From the NCBI GenBank assembly GCA_015680685.1, contig MNCI01005950.1:29157-93156 (forward strand): a DNA stretch of 64,000 nt, written 5' to 3'. A model generated the notes under the pieces. That model searched no databases, had not been told where the DNA came from, and saw nothing but the letters and a program-made list of their open reading frames with translations. Position numbers and translations under genes: made by a program. This stretch comes from Gnetum montanum (taxonomy: Eukaryota > Streptophyta > Gnetopsida > Gnetales > Gnetaceae). Shown in pieces: positions 47,124 through 58,133 of the stretch (position 1 is the first letter of the stretch; every line of letters begins with the position of its first letter).

Positions 47124-48730
47124 TGAAACACCATAAAATTTCAAGGCACTCTTGCTTCACCAAGGTCTTGGAATTTAGGCAATGACTTCCACAAGTGTAG
47201 TATCATGACAGTTTGGCCAAAAAGTGTAGACACTAAAGTTAGACTGTTCAGTTCGACAAGTTTTCTACTACTAGAGCTAACAGGCCTGATGGACTCTCCA
47301 ACCTACCCACTTGGGTGATCCACCCGGTTGACAGTCTACTCAGAAACCATGCTTGAGGTTGTCGGCGGTGCTCAGGATGGACAAAACAGTTTGGCAAATT
47401 TTCTAGTGGAGAAGTCTGCTACACTATGCTATGCTGCACAGCGTAGTAGGCCTTCAAAAAATCAAACAAGTGTCTGACTACAAGCTTCAGCAAGATATTC
47501 ATACAAGGTAAAATCATAATTTGACCAACACAAGATGCTATGCTATGCTACGCTATGTAGCATAGCACAACATAGCAAGGGCAAAGCAAGAAAATTTTTC
47601 TCATCGTAGTTTTGACAGAAGTGCAAATTATGTTGGCTGCTACACTATGCTATGCTACATAGCGTAGCGTAGCGTAGAAAATATGCAAATTGATAAAATG
47701 CTCCAAAAAGTTAACCCCGCGTGCGCTAAGTCTTTCAGTAGAAGTTAGTCACTCCAATGCAAGTTTTTTGTTTAAACCGGTGGCTACGCTGTGCTATGTT
47801 GCATAGCATAGCACAGTGTAGCAAGTAGCTATGCCACACCAATGTGCTACGCTACATAGCGTAGCACAGCGTAGTAAGCAGCTACACTACTTCAATGTGC
47901 TTCATTTCTCACTTGCATTGTTGACACATTTGATTCTAGCACGTCCAGTTCTGACAACATGGTGGTAGCGTGGCAAGTTCACAACCATTTTTGCACATCC
48001 ACGTAGTACGGGCATGTCAGCATCTCATGGGTCTAGGACACGTGGTGTCCAGGCCTCATTTCTCGCTTGCTCCTGGCCCTATAAATACCCCGACAAGCAA
48101 TGCTCAAAGGGTTGGAAAATTTGGTTGGTAATCTGAATTGGCTATTTGCATTGGCATTTTTGCACGTTGGCTTATTGACTCAAAGAATTAGCACTTTTGC
48201 ATTAACAAGAGCGGTTGGCTTGTTGGCATTTTACACTGGTTTTCTCTTCTGGTTGGGATTTCTCATCCAAAGAGTTGGCATCTCCGTGCAATTGGCTTTT
48301 AAATTCGCATTCAAAAGCATAGCGAGGTATTTTGAGTGTTTTGGTCATCCTTGAACTCTCTATCCACCTCTGGCATTGTACCACTTATTATACATCTTCA
48401 AAAAAAGCAAAGAATCAAACTCGCAACTTGGCGGTGGTGCATTTCCTTACCCCAGCTTGTTCTGTTATTTTTTCATTGTTATTGTTGTTTAACATTATTT
48501 TCTGCATTCTTGCATTTATTGATCATCAGTTTCGCCTCGTGTATCTTGTAATTAAATCAACATTCATGTAAGGTTAAGTTACACTGATTAAGTCCTTGTC
48601 TAATCAACCAAACTGTTCAGAGCACTCCATTTCCATTTTATCTAGCACGATCCTCGCACGGATCCAGGGTTAAACTATTCACCCGGCAACCTCTTAGTGT
48701 TTCCAGCCACTGATGTTTTTGGTCGCTACA
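47124..48730 (+). mobile_element. Solo LTR S2 with GGGGG target duplication
   Basis: This 1607-bp insertion starts TGAAACACC and ends GGTCGCTACA. It is flanked by GGGGG on both sides (47119-47123 and 48731-48735). Excision restores the D LTR at ATGGCCATGG. It is the same family as the LTR at 12338-13789. The core promoter is CTATAAATACCCC near 48080. Confidence 0.9.
47420..47890 (+). promoter_or_regulatory. CTACGCTA dyad array in solo LTR S2
   Basis: Repeated TGCTACGCTA and TAGCGTAGCA are arranged as dyads. The best is 47843-47868, with perfect 12-bp arms and a 2-base centre. Another at about 47788-47822 has 15-bp arms with one mismatch. More copies lie at 47420-47450, 47530-47570 and 47640-47680. 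The TATA box follows about 200 bases later. Confidence 0.75.
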
Positions 48731-49575
48731 GGGGGTTTGGCACTTAATATATGTGGTAAACCCCAAATTTTGGCACCTACCCCACCTGAAACGTAGCCAA
48801 ATCTTTCAGCCAAACCATAGCCAATTTGGGGAAAAAAGTAAGGCCAAAATCCTATAAAAGCTAAACCGTAACACCATTTTTAGGGTTTGTAACTTTTGTA
48901 GTTCCAGAATTTTTATAGTTCCACAATTTGGAGACTCTTTGGATATTTAAACTTTTTGGCATTTCCATAATTGGGCATTTTTAGGCACTCAATAGCTCTT
49001 GCAATCTCCCATGATTGCATTCTCTTGATCCTCATTATGGAAGCATTGTAGCCTTTGTAATCCCCCTTGAGACTTGTAGATTTTTGGTGTCAACACTACA
49101 TTTCTGGGGCTTTCAATCCCCAACGTGGAGCAATTTGGTAGCCAAATTTCTCACTTTTCTCATCCTAGCAGTAACACCTCCCCTGCAGATTTGGTGTAAG
49201 GAAAAGCAAAGGTTTGAAAGCATTTGGAATTGTGGAGTAATGGATTCTAAGCCCCCACCAAAGTGAACCCCTTGCTACCTTAGGCACATTTTGTACACAT
49301 TTTTCAAACTCAGTCTTTATTCTTTTTTAATAAAGTTTATGGTTTCTAGTTTTGTGTTTAATCTGCACTTACTTTCAATTCTTCTAGATTTGTATTTTTT
49401 GCATTTTTATTTTCACAATCTTGTTTACCCTTCTCTAAGTTCTTGGGTGATATGCTGGACCATCTAGGGCACCCTGAATCCCATTTTTTAGAGGCCCTAG
49501 GGATTTGGGGTTAAAACACTTGTGCTGAGATCTTCAGTTTTCCAGTGACCAAATTTTTCAGTCACTACAATTTTA

Positions 49576-49594
49576 TGGTGCTAGAAGGAGGGCC
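49576..49594 (+). other. Primer-binding-like site 2 of element D
   Basis: TGGTGCTAGAAGGAGGGCC lies six bases after LTR 2. The leader that follows (49595-50468) has no ORF of note. Confidence 0.65.
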
Positions 49595-50468
49595 TCCACC
49601 CAAGTTCTGTGTGTAAACCTTTTTACTAATTTTTCTGCCACAAAATAAACACTATAAATTATCCCTCCTTGTTACTAAAACCCAATGTTGAGGTTGTGGA
49701 TAACTTGGGTTTTAGAAAATTTCATAGCAGTTGCTAGAAAGTTTAAAGCTTGTGTTGGTGTCCTTCTAAAACCTCATACCCCTTGTGAAAATTTCACAAC
49801 AAAGCCAGCATGGGTGTTTGGGTCTTGGCAAAAGAAAAAAATTTTCATAGTAGTTGCTAGGAATTTTTAAAGCCACCTAGAAAGGGTGTTACCTCCTAGA
49901 TGACCCAACTCCCTTGCTGTGAATTTTTTCCAGTAGTGTCAACGTTGCCATTTTTTTTTGGAAAAATTAAAATTTCCACTTTATTCTTGTATAAGAAAAA
50001 AATAATATTTACCAAAACTTCTTCCTCCCCTCACTTCACCAATGTTTGAATAGGAAGGTGTGAGATCCCTCCATCTCACCCTCTTCTTTCCCCCTACCAT
50101 ACCCAGCATGGAAGGTAGCTAGGAAGCCATCATGGATGAAGTTTGTTACAACCTTTTCACCTTTGTATTTTTGGTAAAGGGGTATACCCCCCTTAACCCC
50201 TACTTATCATTTATAGTAAGTGACTCACTTTGGTTGTTTCTATAAATTTTTTGTAGCTAGGAAGCTAGGGGTGGGTGGGGTGTGATACCTCCTCTTTCCA
50301 TTTTTAGTAAAGGGGTATACCCCCTTTAGAAACCACCTACTATTTATAGTAAGTAACCCATTTTCAGCCAATTTTTACCTTTTTTAGGTTATTTTAAATT
50401 CCACTTGCTAGAATTCGTAATTTTTCCACCTTTTGTAATCTTTTCAAGCCATTTTCAGCATTGTAACC

Positions 50469-51302
50469 ATGTCTTTAAGCCAATTAACCATATTGCCTCT
50501 TAACCTAGCAAACATTGTATCCAACCAAGATGCAGTTCATATCTATGACCCGAAAGACCTTGTGGTCATAGAATGAAGGTAATCGCTTAGGCAAAGAGGT
50601 GAGAACCTAGATTTCATGATTATTAATGAAGAGTTCTACAACTTCCTTTGTGCTAAGATGCAATTTGATCTATTAATACCATGTTTTGAATCTAACACTA
50701 AACATCAATTTGAAATTATATGCTAAGATGGAAAAGAATACATCCCATCCCCCTATGACCAAATCCCCCTCATAGAATTTTATGTATAAATTCTCATATA
50801 ACTCATAGAGGTTGAAGAGTTTAGTAAGGGAATTGATTTACAGAATCAACAAGAGGAGGAAGAGGAGTTTGAGGCTGAACAAGAGCCAAACACTTTTACT
50901 AGAAGTCTTTTCCAAACTCTGGCTTCCCAAACAATCGTGCTCTCTTACTCATTGATGGAATAAGTCCCTAGATCTATCTCTCATCCTATCCATCCTACCA
51001 TGTTTGGGTCCACACCCATCATTTCCATGCACTAGACACAACTTGTGTCTTAGTCCACTTCCTCATTATTCTCATTGGCATCCTTTGCCACAATACCTAA
51101 ATTCGTTTATCCAACCATGGTGATGTCTACTTCACCACTTCCCTTTGTCATACCAACAAGACCTTCATTAGGACCCAAGTAACACAAGCATCTCATATCC
51201 CATTTGTCCCATTTTTGCCTCAAGTTTTAGTGCAAGCATATTTCTCCTTGTTTAGCCCACCTATAACCACCATAACCTAGCCTCTTCCTTTGATATCGCA
51301 AT
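50469..51302 (+). pseudogene. Element D unit 2 gag, N-terminal part
   Basis: From ATG 50469 it reads MSLSQLTILPLNLANIVSNQ, HIYDPKDLVVIE, LCAKMQFDLLIP and GKEYIPSPYDQIPLIEFYV, co-linear with unit 1. An acidic stretch and a Pro/Ser-rich tail follow until element B interrupts at 51303. The tail resumes at 58134. Several stops are present. Confidence 0.75.
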
Positions 51303-52088
51303 TGATGGGATGTGATATCTCATGGGCCGTGATATCGTATACGTGATATCGCAATGTGCCACCAAATCTATAAATAAGAGGCGACTCTCCCTTGTTTCAC
51401 TATCTAGATCTAGACCGTAGCCAAACTCTTGTAGTTTTAGCATTCCAGAGTTAGAATAATTTCCATGTGCCCGCAGTAGGAGTCCCAAAGTGAACATATC
51501 TTTATTCGAGCAAATATTGTACATGAGCACACATTTGTGTACAAAAATAAAGACGAACTTTTGGATAAACCTTGTAGTGCATGGACTAAGCTAAATAGAA
51601 CTTTAATTATTATGAAATGTTTAATTTCTTTCCTAAAGACTTAATCTCTCTCAACCTTGAACTCCTAGTTAAGTGCATTCAGTATGATTGCTTCGAGCAT
51701 GTGCGTTACGTTTGGTAATCCCAGTAACAAATAGCGTTTGGTAATCCGAGAAGGTTGCATTGGTAATCCCAGAAGGGTGTGAACAGCAAGTGAGATGGAT
51801 ACTGATGCTAGGGATTAGAACTTAGTTAGTTAAAGTTAGTTACTTAGTTTCTTCACCCTTTCCCTCATTAGCATAGGAGATAAAACATAAAGATATAAAA
51901 ATCACATACCTCAAACTTACTTAACCATACAACCGTGACAAATACAAGTAAGCCTGGGAAGACAACTAATGATTAACCTTAGGTGTTCCATAAGGCGTGT
52001 AGGCACTTAGTCTGCGGAGTTCAACCGGATCGCACATGTAACGCTCATATTCATATGGTTGAGTGTAGGGGTACCTCACCACTCATCA
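51303..52088 (+). mobile_element. Element B 5' LTR
   Basis: This 786-bp LTR starts TGATGGGATGTG and ends CACTCATCA. GATATC sites lie at 51312-51352, before TATAAATA (51369-51376). The flanks GCAAT (51298-51302) and ACAAC (58134-58138) differ by two transitions. Confidence 0.9.
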
Positions 52089-52108
52089 TTGGTGCTGTTG
52101 CTGGGGAC
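52089..52108 (+). other. Primer-binding site of element B
   Basis: TTGGTGCTGTTGCTGGGGAC directly follows the LTR and is the least worn Athila/Tat-type site in the window. Confidence 0.85.
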
Positions 52109-52319
52109 TAAGTTGTTTGTGTGCTAAGTAGAACATAGGAAATCATCCACATCATTGGGAAGCTTAAAAAAAACCTTAGGGTTAATCAAAAGAAAATTTA
52201 AACAATGGTCAATAGCACACCAACAAGATAATAATGTCCTAGTTTTTCTCATAAAAGCACTTCACCACCTCACACAAGAGACAGTCGGAGGAACAACATA
52301 CATAACCAAGAACTGCCAA

Positions 52320-54240
52320 TTCCTCAACAGTATCGGGTGGTATATACTCATCATGATGAGTATATATCCAATTTTACTTTTATCCTCCATTAGGATGAAC
52401 AACTGCACTAGAGAGACTTGCAAGGTAACATAGTGTTACCCCAGATCGGGCAGTCCCTAACATGCTCCTTCGTGCTCTTGCATAGATAGGCATGACAGAA
52501 CTATACACTGAATATGTTGCATGTGATTACGACACAAGGGATTACCATCCCATAGTGGTGCAATGTCTAAGGGACTTGCAGCAGGAGAGTTATCACACAT
52601 CGTNGAACCCTAGTTCTGATGCCCATGAACACCAAGTGTTCAATGAGGGAAAACACACACAAGATAAGGGTGAGCATTCTGATCGTCATCACGATTGGGG
52701 TTGGGATCACCGAAGAGAAGGTAGGAAACATCGTCATGGCAATGGTTCTCCTTCCTCTTCCCCTTCATTGCATCACTCACCCTCTCCTTCCACATCAAGA
52801 CGTAGTCACAAAGAGCCCAGCCATGAGGACCAAGGTAAGCAAGATGAGAGACCTCGACGAGAGAGTCGAGAGCAAGGATGAGGGCATTCTAGGGAATCTA
52901 GGCATGGAAGAAGGGAAAGTAGGAAACCGCGTAGGTATCACAGAAGCCATGAAAGAAATGACAATGATGAACCCCTACTAGCAACCTGGAGTATGTTAGA
53001 CATTATAGAGGCTGTTAGAATACTTACAAGGCACCAAAAAGATAGTCGAATTAAGAGACTAGACATGAATAATATCCCACGATTTGAGGGGGGATATAAT
53101 GCTGATCTGCAAAACCACTTACAGGTATTTCACGATGCCTGTGCCTTTCAAAATATTGAAAATGAGTGGAAAAAGTTAAAGTTGTTCCCAAGGATACTCA
53201 TAAAAGAAGCAGACAGTTGGTACCAGTCCTTAGAACCTGAAACCATTAGGAGGTGGAGTACGATGCTAGAACTGTTTAATGATAAATATCAAACGTACTC
53301 CCGAGTGTCCAACTTGTGTAAGTAGATCCAAGGATGGAGGCAGGGTAATCACAAACCCTTGGATGCTACCATGGGCCAATATTATGCATTGCTACATCGT
53401 TGCCCAAGCCATGATTACGCACAACGGGATCAACTACGCCATCTCATAGATGGGCTAAGACATGAAACTAGGAGAACCCTTGGGACATATGCCCAAGGGA
53501 GATTATCTGAACTTAGGTCCCATGATGTGCATAGATTGTTGGAGCAAGTAGCTAAGGAAGAAGGTGAGCTATGGAAAAGAGAAAGCATGGAAGAGTATAA
53601 CCACGATCCTTCCCTCCGAAAGAAGAGAGTAAGATTTTGTGAGGAAGAGGATGAGTCACCACTCGAGGAGTTGGTGAATAGAAAAACCTTGTCACTTCAA
53701 AAGCTAAAAATCGAAGTGTTGGCTAAGGTAGATCAAATGTGGGACTCCTTAGATAGTAGATTTGAAATTGTTTTAAAAATCATAGGGGGGTCTAAGGAGC
53801 GAAGTAGTGACCATGATAAGAAAAAGACTAGAGATCTAGACCATGCACATAACAAGGGTAAGGGAAAAATGACTATCGTCGATGAGGTTGTGGATTCAGA
53901 CATAAAAAATGATGGTGAATGTGAGATTTACTAATATGACCATCCTAAGGGATGTTTCCCAATAATCTCACATCTGCAAGAGTCTGAGGTGTATGCACTC
54001 AACCCAAGACTTAACAAACGGTAGGCACCTTGAAGGTTACCTTATCCCCAAGGTAACCCAGGGTAGTTCTACCAACCCTTAACGTATTATCCAAGTGGAA
54101 CTCCACCACAACCCATCGGGTAACACCAGCAGTGGCAATACCCACAGTCATGGAGGATGCCACCACCTAGACAACAATACCCTTACCGACAACTAGACCA
54201 ATATGGCTATTACGTGCAGCAGCCAATTTCTCCAAGTGAC
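52320..54240 (+). pseudogene. Element B gag, nearly intact
   Basis: This is the best-kept gag of the window. The N-terminal block (52492-52880) leads into a Ser/His/Arg/Glu-rich linker. The capsid core (52993-53600) has RLDMNNIPRFEGGYNADLQN, STMLELFNDKYQTYSRV and DGLRHETRRTLGTYAQGRL. A charged helical block (53640-53900) contains KIEVLAKVDQMWDSLDSRF. The knuckle CEIYxYDHPKGC (about 53920-53960) has lost its second Cys. A Gln/Pro-rich tail runs to about 54240. Few stops interrupt it, for example at 53323. One N lies at 52604. It would form the particle for an element with no polymerase of its own. Confidence 0.85.
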
Positions 54241-54648
54241 TCTATGGGTCACGTAACTCTACAACGTCACTACCAAGTTTAGGAGTATTTTAGGACTCCT
54301 CCTATGGGAGACACACCACATACATACCATCCTTCAAATCCATCTGCCACTCTTACATCAATAGTTCCACTACCACCCGCTCTAACGATTCAAGGGGAAC
54401 TCCCCACTCAACTGCAGTAACGTAATGCTACAAGAGTTATAAACCTTCAACCTGCTGCTAGTTCTGACAACCACATGAAGAGAAGACCTTTCTTCAGAAC
54501 CAAAAGCCCAAAAAAGCTCTCACAACCACAAGCAGTTGAGTATGTACACTCTCCTCCAACAAATAAAGCTTCAGAGCTCCCTTCAAACCAACAACAGAGC
54601 TTAATGCACACGGTTATGTTGACACATACCATTACCGACTAGATCAAG

Positions 54649-55110
54649 GTGGGCCACCTTTACAAGAAATTCTCTGATCCTGGAAGCCCCCTAATTTATC
54701 TCCAGGTTGCTGGGAATGAACCTCATAAGGCTTTTCTTGACTTAGGTTCTGGAGTCAACTTAATATCACAAGAGATGTATAAAGCCTGGAACCTACCTCC
54801 ACTCAAGAAGAGAAATATTCAACTAGAGTTGGCTGACCAGTCCATCACTATTCCCTTGGGATTGGTGGAGGACATCTTTACCACTATGTGTGGTTGGTTA
54901 TACCTAACTGATTTTCTAGTGATAGAAGTCAATAGTAACAAAGGGGACTTCCCAATTGTAATGGGGAGGGCATGGTTGAGTACAATAAATGCATGCCTAG
55001 GAATCTATGATCTTTCCTTGGAAATATCTAAGGAAAAAATTTATGGAAAGATTGAGAAGAAGAAAGTTTCATGCAGCACATATAGTGACTTAGAGAGTGA
55101 TGATGCATAG
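54649..55110 (+). pseudogene. Element B aspartic protease
   Basis: The frame is open from 54649 to 55110. It has LIYLQVAGNEPHKAFLDLGS and then GVNLIS at the active site, IPLGLVEDIFTTMCGWLY, and GDFPIVMGRAWLSTI. It matches the A protease at 26246-26734 along its length but has no internal stop. It lies downstream of gag, probably once in a single frame. In A an RT follows, but here the sequence passes directly to the 3' untranslated region near 55378. Confidence 0.8.
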
Positions 55111-55378
55111 GAATGTTCAGCATTTCTTGCATGCAACCAGTGTGCCCAGGAAACTCAAATACAAAGGTGCCTGTATGCAGCAACCACACAATAAGAGAAC
55201 ACCCAATGGTTGACAGCTAATTAAGAGAGAAATCCACCATATGCATGGAACTAACTGGGGGAACAACTTGCAACCACGACGAAAGCATAGATACATTGGA
55301 GTATGAGCATCGCCAAATTCCAACCCTTAACTTGAAAAAATCAATTGGGAGAAGTTGGACACTTTTAAGAAATTCAAA

Positions 55379-57333
55379 CAAACTCTCATTCTTTTGGATC
55401 TCTCTATTTCAATTCAGTCATGGGGGAGATGGCCACCTATGCTAATCAATTGGGGCCCTCAGTTTCTTTTAATTTTTTATTTTACACATTTTTTACACGT
55501 TTTTGTTTTACAAATTTCTTTAACTTTTCTTGTTTTTGTTTTGCAACATCATTTATGCTTTTTCTCTTATTTGTATGTGTAATTTATCCATTTTGTTAAG
55601 TTTGTCACCCAATAAGTGCTCTTAATGATGGTATGAACTATTTTCTATTGGTTGCTAATGTTTGGTTTTTACCTTTAAGTTACGATGTTGATACTAAGGT
55701 ATGGTTCTTTTGATATAACAGGCAATGATTTCACATCACCCATGCATCCATAAATTTCTATGGTTTCTTTTGGCTTGGAACTGTACAATCACCTTTCTCA
55801 ATAATAAGAACTATCAACGAATCGGTGACTAGGTATTTCTCAAACTAAGGAAGGACTCAAGGATTGAAAGGGTGTGGCTTCAAGGAAACTTGATGCATTT
55901 GTGTTGGCCATTCTCTTGGGTGCTTGGATGTTTTCTTCTCAAGTTTTCTTACCATTTTGACGTTACCCAATTATCGGGAAGCTGAGTGAATAAAAATTAA
56001 AATAATAAGTCTTTGCATGGTGTGGTTCTCATGCAAAAAAACACAAAAAAAAAGTGAGGATTCAAAGCACACCCCTTAGATGAAATAATCATTCAAGCTA
56101 CAAGCTCTGGTTATGGAACTAAAATAAACATGTTCCCTCTAACTAAGGCCCTTCTCGCTTCCTATTCTCTCCTTCTTCATTTCGTTGGAATGGTGGTGGC
56201 TCTTGGGTGAAGGAATTCTTATTACTTCAAGTGGATGGATTGGCCAAATGCATTAATGCAAAGTCACTGGATGTGGTTTGTTGAGGCCAGACTTGGAATG
56301 GGATCTGCTAAGTCACATGAACCATGAAATACACTAGGGTTTGTACACCACCTTGTTCTTGGGATTCCATTCCACTCTCTTCTCACCATCTTTCTCTCCA
56401 TTGTTCACCTCATTGCCAGTTGTATCAGTAGTCCATATCTTGGTGGATGCATTATTTTCTTATTGGTAAATTCTTGTGGTTAAGACATTAACTCTTGTTT
56501 CCAAATGACATTTCTAGAGCCTACAGACTCTCTGAATGTGGGATTGTCAAGGCATTAAGGACATGAGCCTACTTTGGGGAGGACCCACTGACATTCCTAT
56601 TTGGTACATCTATTAATTTCTTTCCTTTAGACATTGTTGCAATCATCATTTATTTTGTTCATTTCCATCTTTGACATCCCTTTTTATCGACGTACAGTTG
56701 TCTCTTTTTCTCCATCTTTCTTATTCCTTTTCTTTCTCCATTCTATCGCTACTGGAGGTTCACTCTCAATCATGGGGGTCCTGGTCCAATTTTTTCAATT
56801 TTTTGCTAACCCCTACACCTTGGTTAGCCACTGATATTATACCTCCAAAATCCACAATCAGCCATACCACAACTCAGCCAATGGACCTTTCACCAAAGCA
56901 AGGTATCAACTACATTGTGATTCATTTACCCTTGCTAATATAAGATTGTGTTGTGTGTGCAGATGGAAATCATACAATAATGGATTGGACCTGGAGGGAA
57001 CACTTAGAATGGATCGGTGCTGAAGTAGTTATGGAAGGAACAAGATTGATGTCATGCTTATGGATGGACAATGAAAGGTGCAATCTTGGCATTGGTAGTA
57101 GCAAACTTCTTCTCTCTTTTCTCTTCTCTCTAAGCTGCCAAATAAGGCCTTATGTCAAATCTATAAAGTGTTCACTCTTGTTGTCATGAACACTAGTTTT
57201 GTCATGTTCTGTAATGATGATCCATTCACATGTCATCCCATTCACCATTAGTTCCATTTGAGTCAATAATCCCATACCTTCTGAATATTTTGTAAGGAAC
57301 TAGAGGACAAGTTTTTATTTAGTCATGGGGGTA
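55379..57333 (+). other. Element B 3' untranslated region
   Basis: This region is co-linear with element A 29880-31908, starting at GTCATGGGGGAGATGG and ending with the polypurine tract AGTCATGGGGGTA at 57321-57333. Short hydrophobic frames (55355-55582, 56634-56943) have no domain. Confidence 0.7.
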
Positions 57334-58133
57334 TGATGGGATGTGATATTGCATCTTCAACGATATCGTGTCTTCCCCTGCGATATCGCGTACGCGATAT
57401 CGTAGCATGTTGCCAAATTTATAAATAAGAGGTGGCTCTCCCTTGTTTTGCTATCTAGATCTAGACCATAGCCAAACTCTTGTAGTTTTAGCATTCCAGA
57501 GTTAGAATAATTTCCATGTGCCCACAGTAGGAGTCCCAAAGTGAATTGATATTTATTTGAGCAAATATTATACCTGAGCACACATTTGTGTACGGAAATA
57601 AAGATGAAATTTTGGATAAACCTTGCGGTGCATGGACTAAGCTAAATAGGAATTTAATTATTATGAAATTTTTAATTGCTTTCTTAAAGACTTAATCTCT
57701 CTCAACCCTTAACTCCTAGTTAAGTGCATTATGTACAACCTCTTCGAGCACGTGTGCTACGCTTGGTAATCCCAGTAACGAATAGCGTTTGGTAATCCTA
57801 GAAGGTTGCATTGGTTTAGGGTGTGAACGGAAAGTGGGATGGATACTGATGCTAGGAATTAGAACTTAGTTAGTTAAAGTTAGTTACTTAGTCTCTTCAC
57901 CCTTTCCCTCATTAGCATAGGAGATAAAACATAAAAGATATAAAAATCACATACCTCAGACTTACTTAACTATACAACCATGACAAATAAAAGTAAGCCT
58001 GGGAAGATAATGAATGATTAACCTTAGGTGTTTCATAAGGTGTGTAGGCACTTAGTCTGTGGATTTCAATCGAATCGTGTGTGTAACGCTTGTATTCGTA
58101 TGGTTGAGTGTAGGGGTACCTTGCCACTCATCA
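57334..58133 (+). mobile_element. Element B 3' LTR
   Basis: This 800-bp LTR starts TGATGGGATGTG and ends CACTCATCA. From TATAAATA (57420-57427) onward it is co-linear with the 5' LTR apart from small indels. Upstream, its GATATC array is about 20 bases longer. Confidence 0.95.
57381..57402. promoter_or_regulatory. Perfect 22-bp palindrome upstream of TATA
   Basis: CGATATCGCGT followed directly by its complement ACGCGATATCG. It ends 17 bases before TATAAATA. It contains six CpG in a sequence otherwise poor in CpG. Confidence 0.9.

Larger units (their letters stand above)
46621..49569 (+). mobile_element. Element D LTR 2, split by solo LTR S2
   Basis: The LTR pieces are 46621-47123 and 48736-49569. 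It starts TGTTAAAAATGCC after AGATGGGGGA and ends CAGTCACTACA. Its U3 carries tandem copies of a GATGCATGGGGGAAAAGCTCACC unit (46700-46850). A primer-like site and a second gag follow it, so this LTR is shared by two tandem units. Confidence 0.8.

Noticed and set aside
48100-48354. Hydrophobic 84-codon frame just after the TATA box of solo LTR S2
   Set aside because: It arises from a T/G-rich TTGGCATT repeat in the LTR. The sister LTR at 13040-13390 has the same texture but no equivalent protein.
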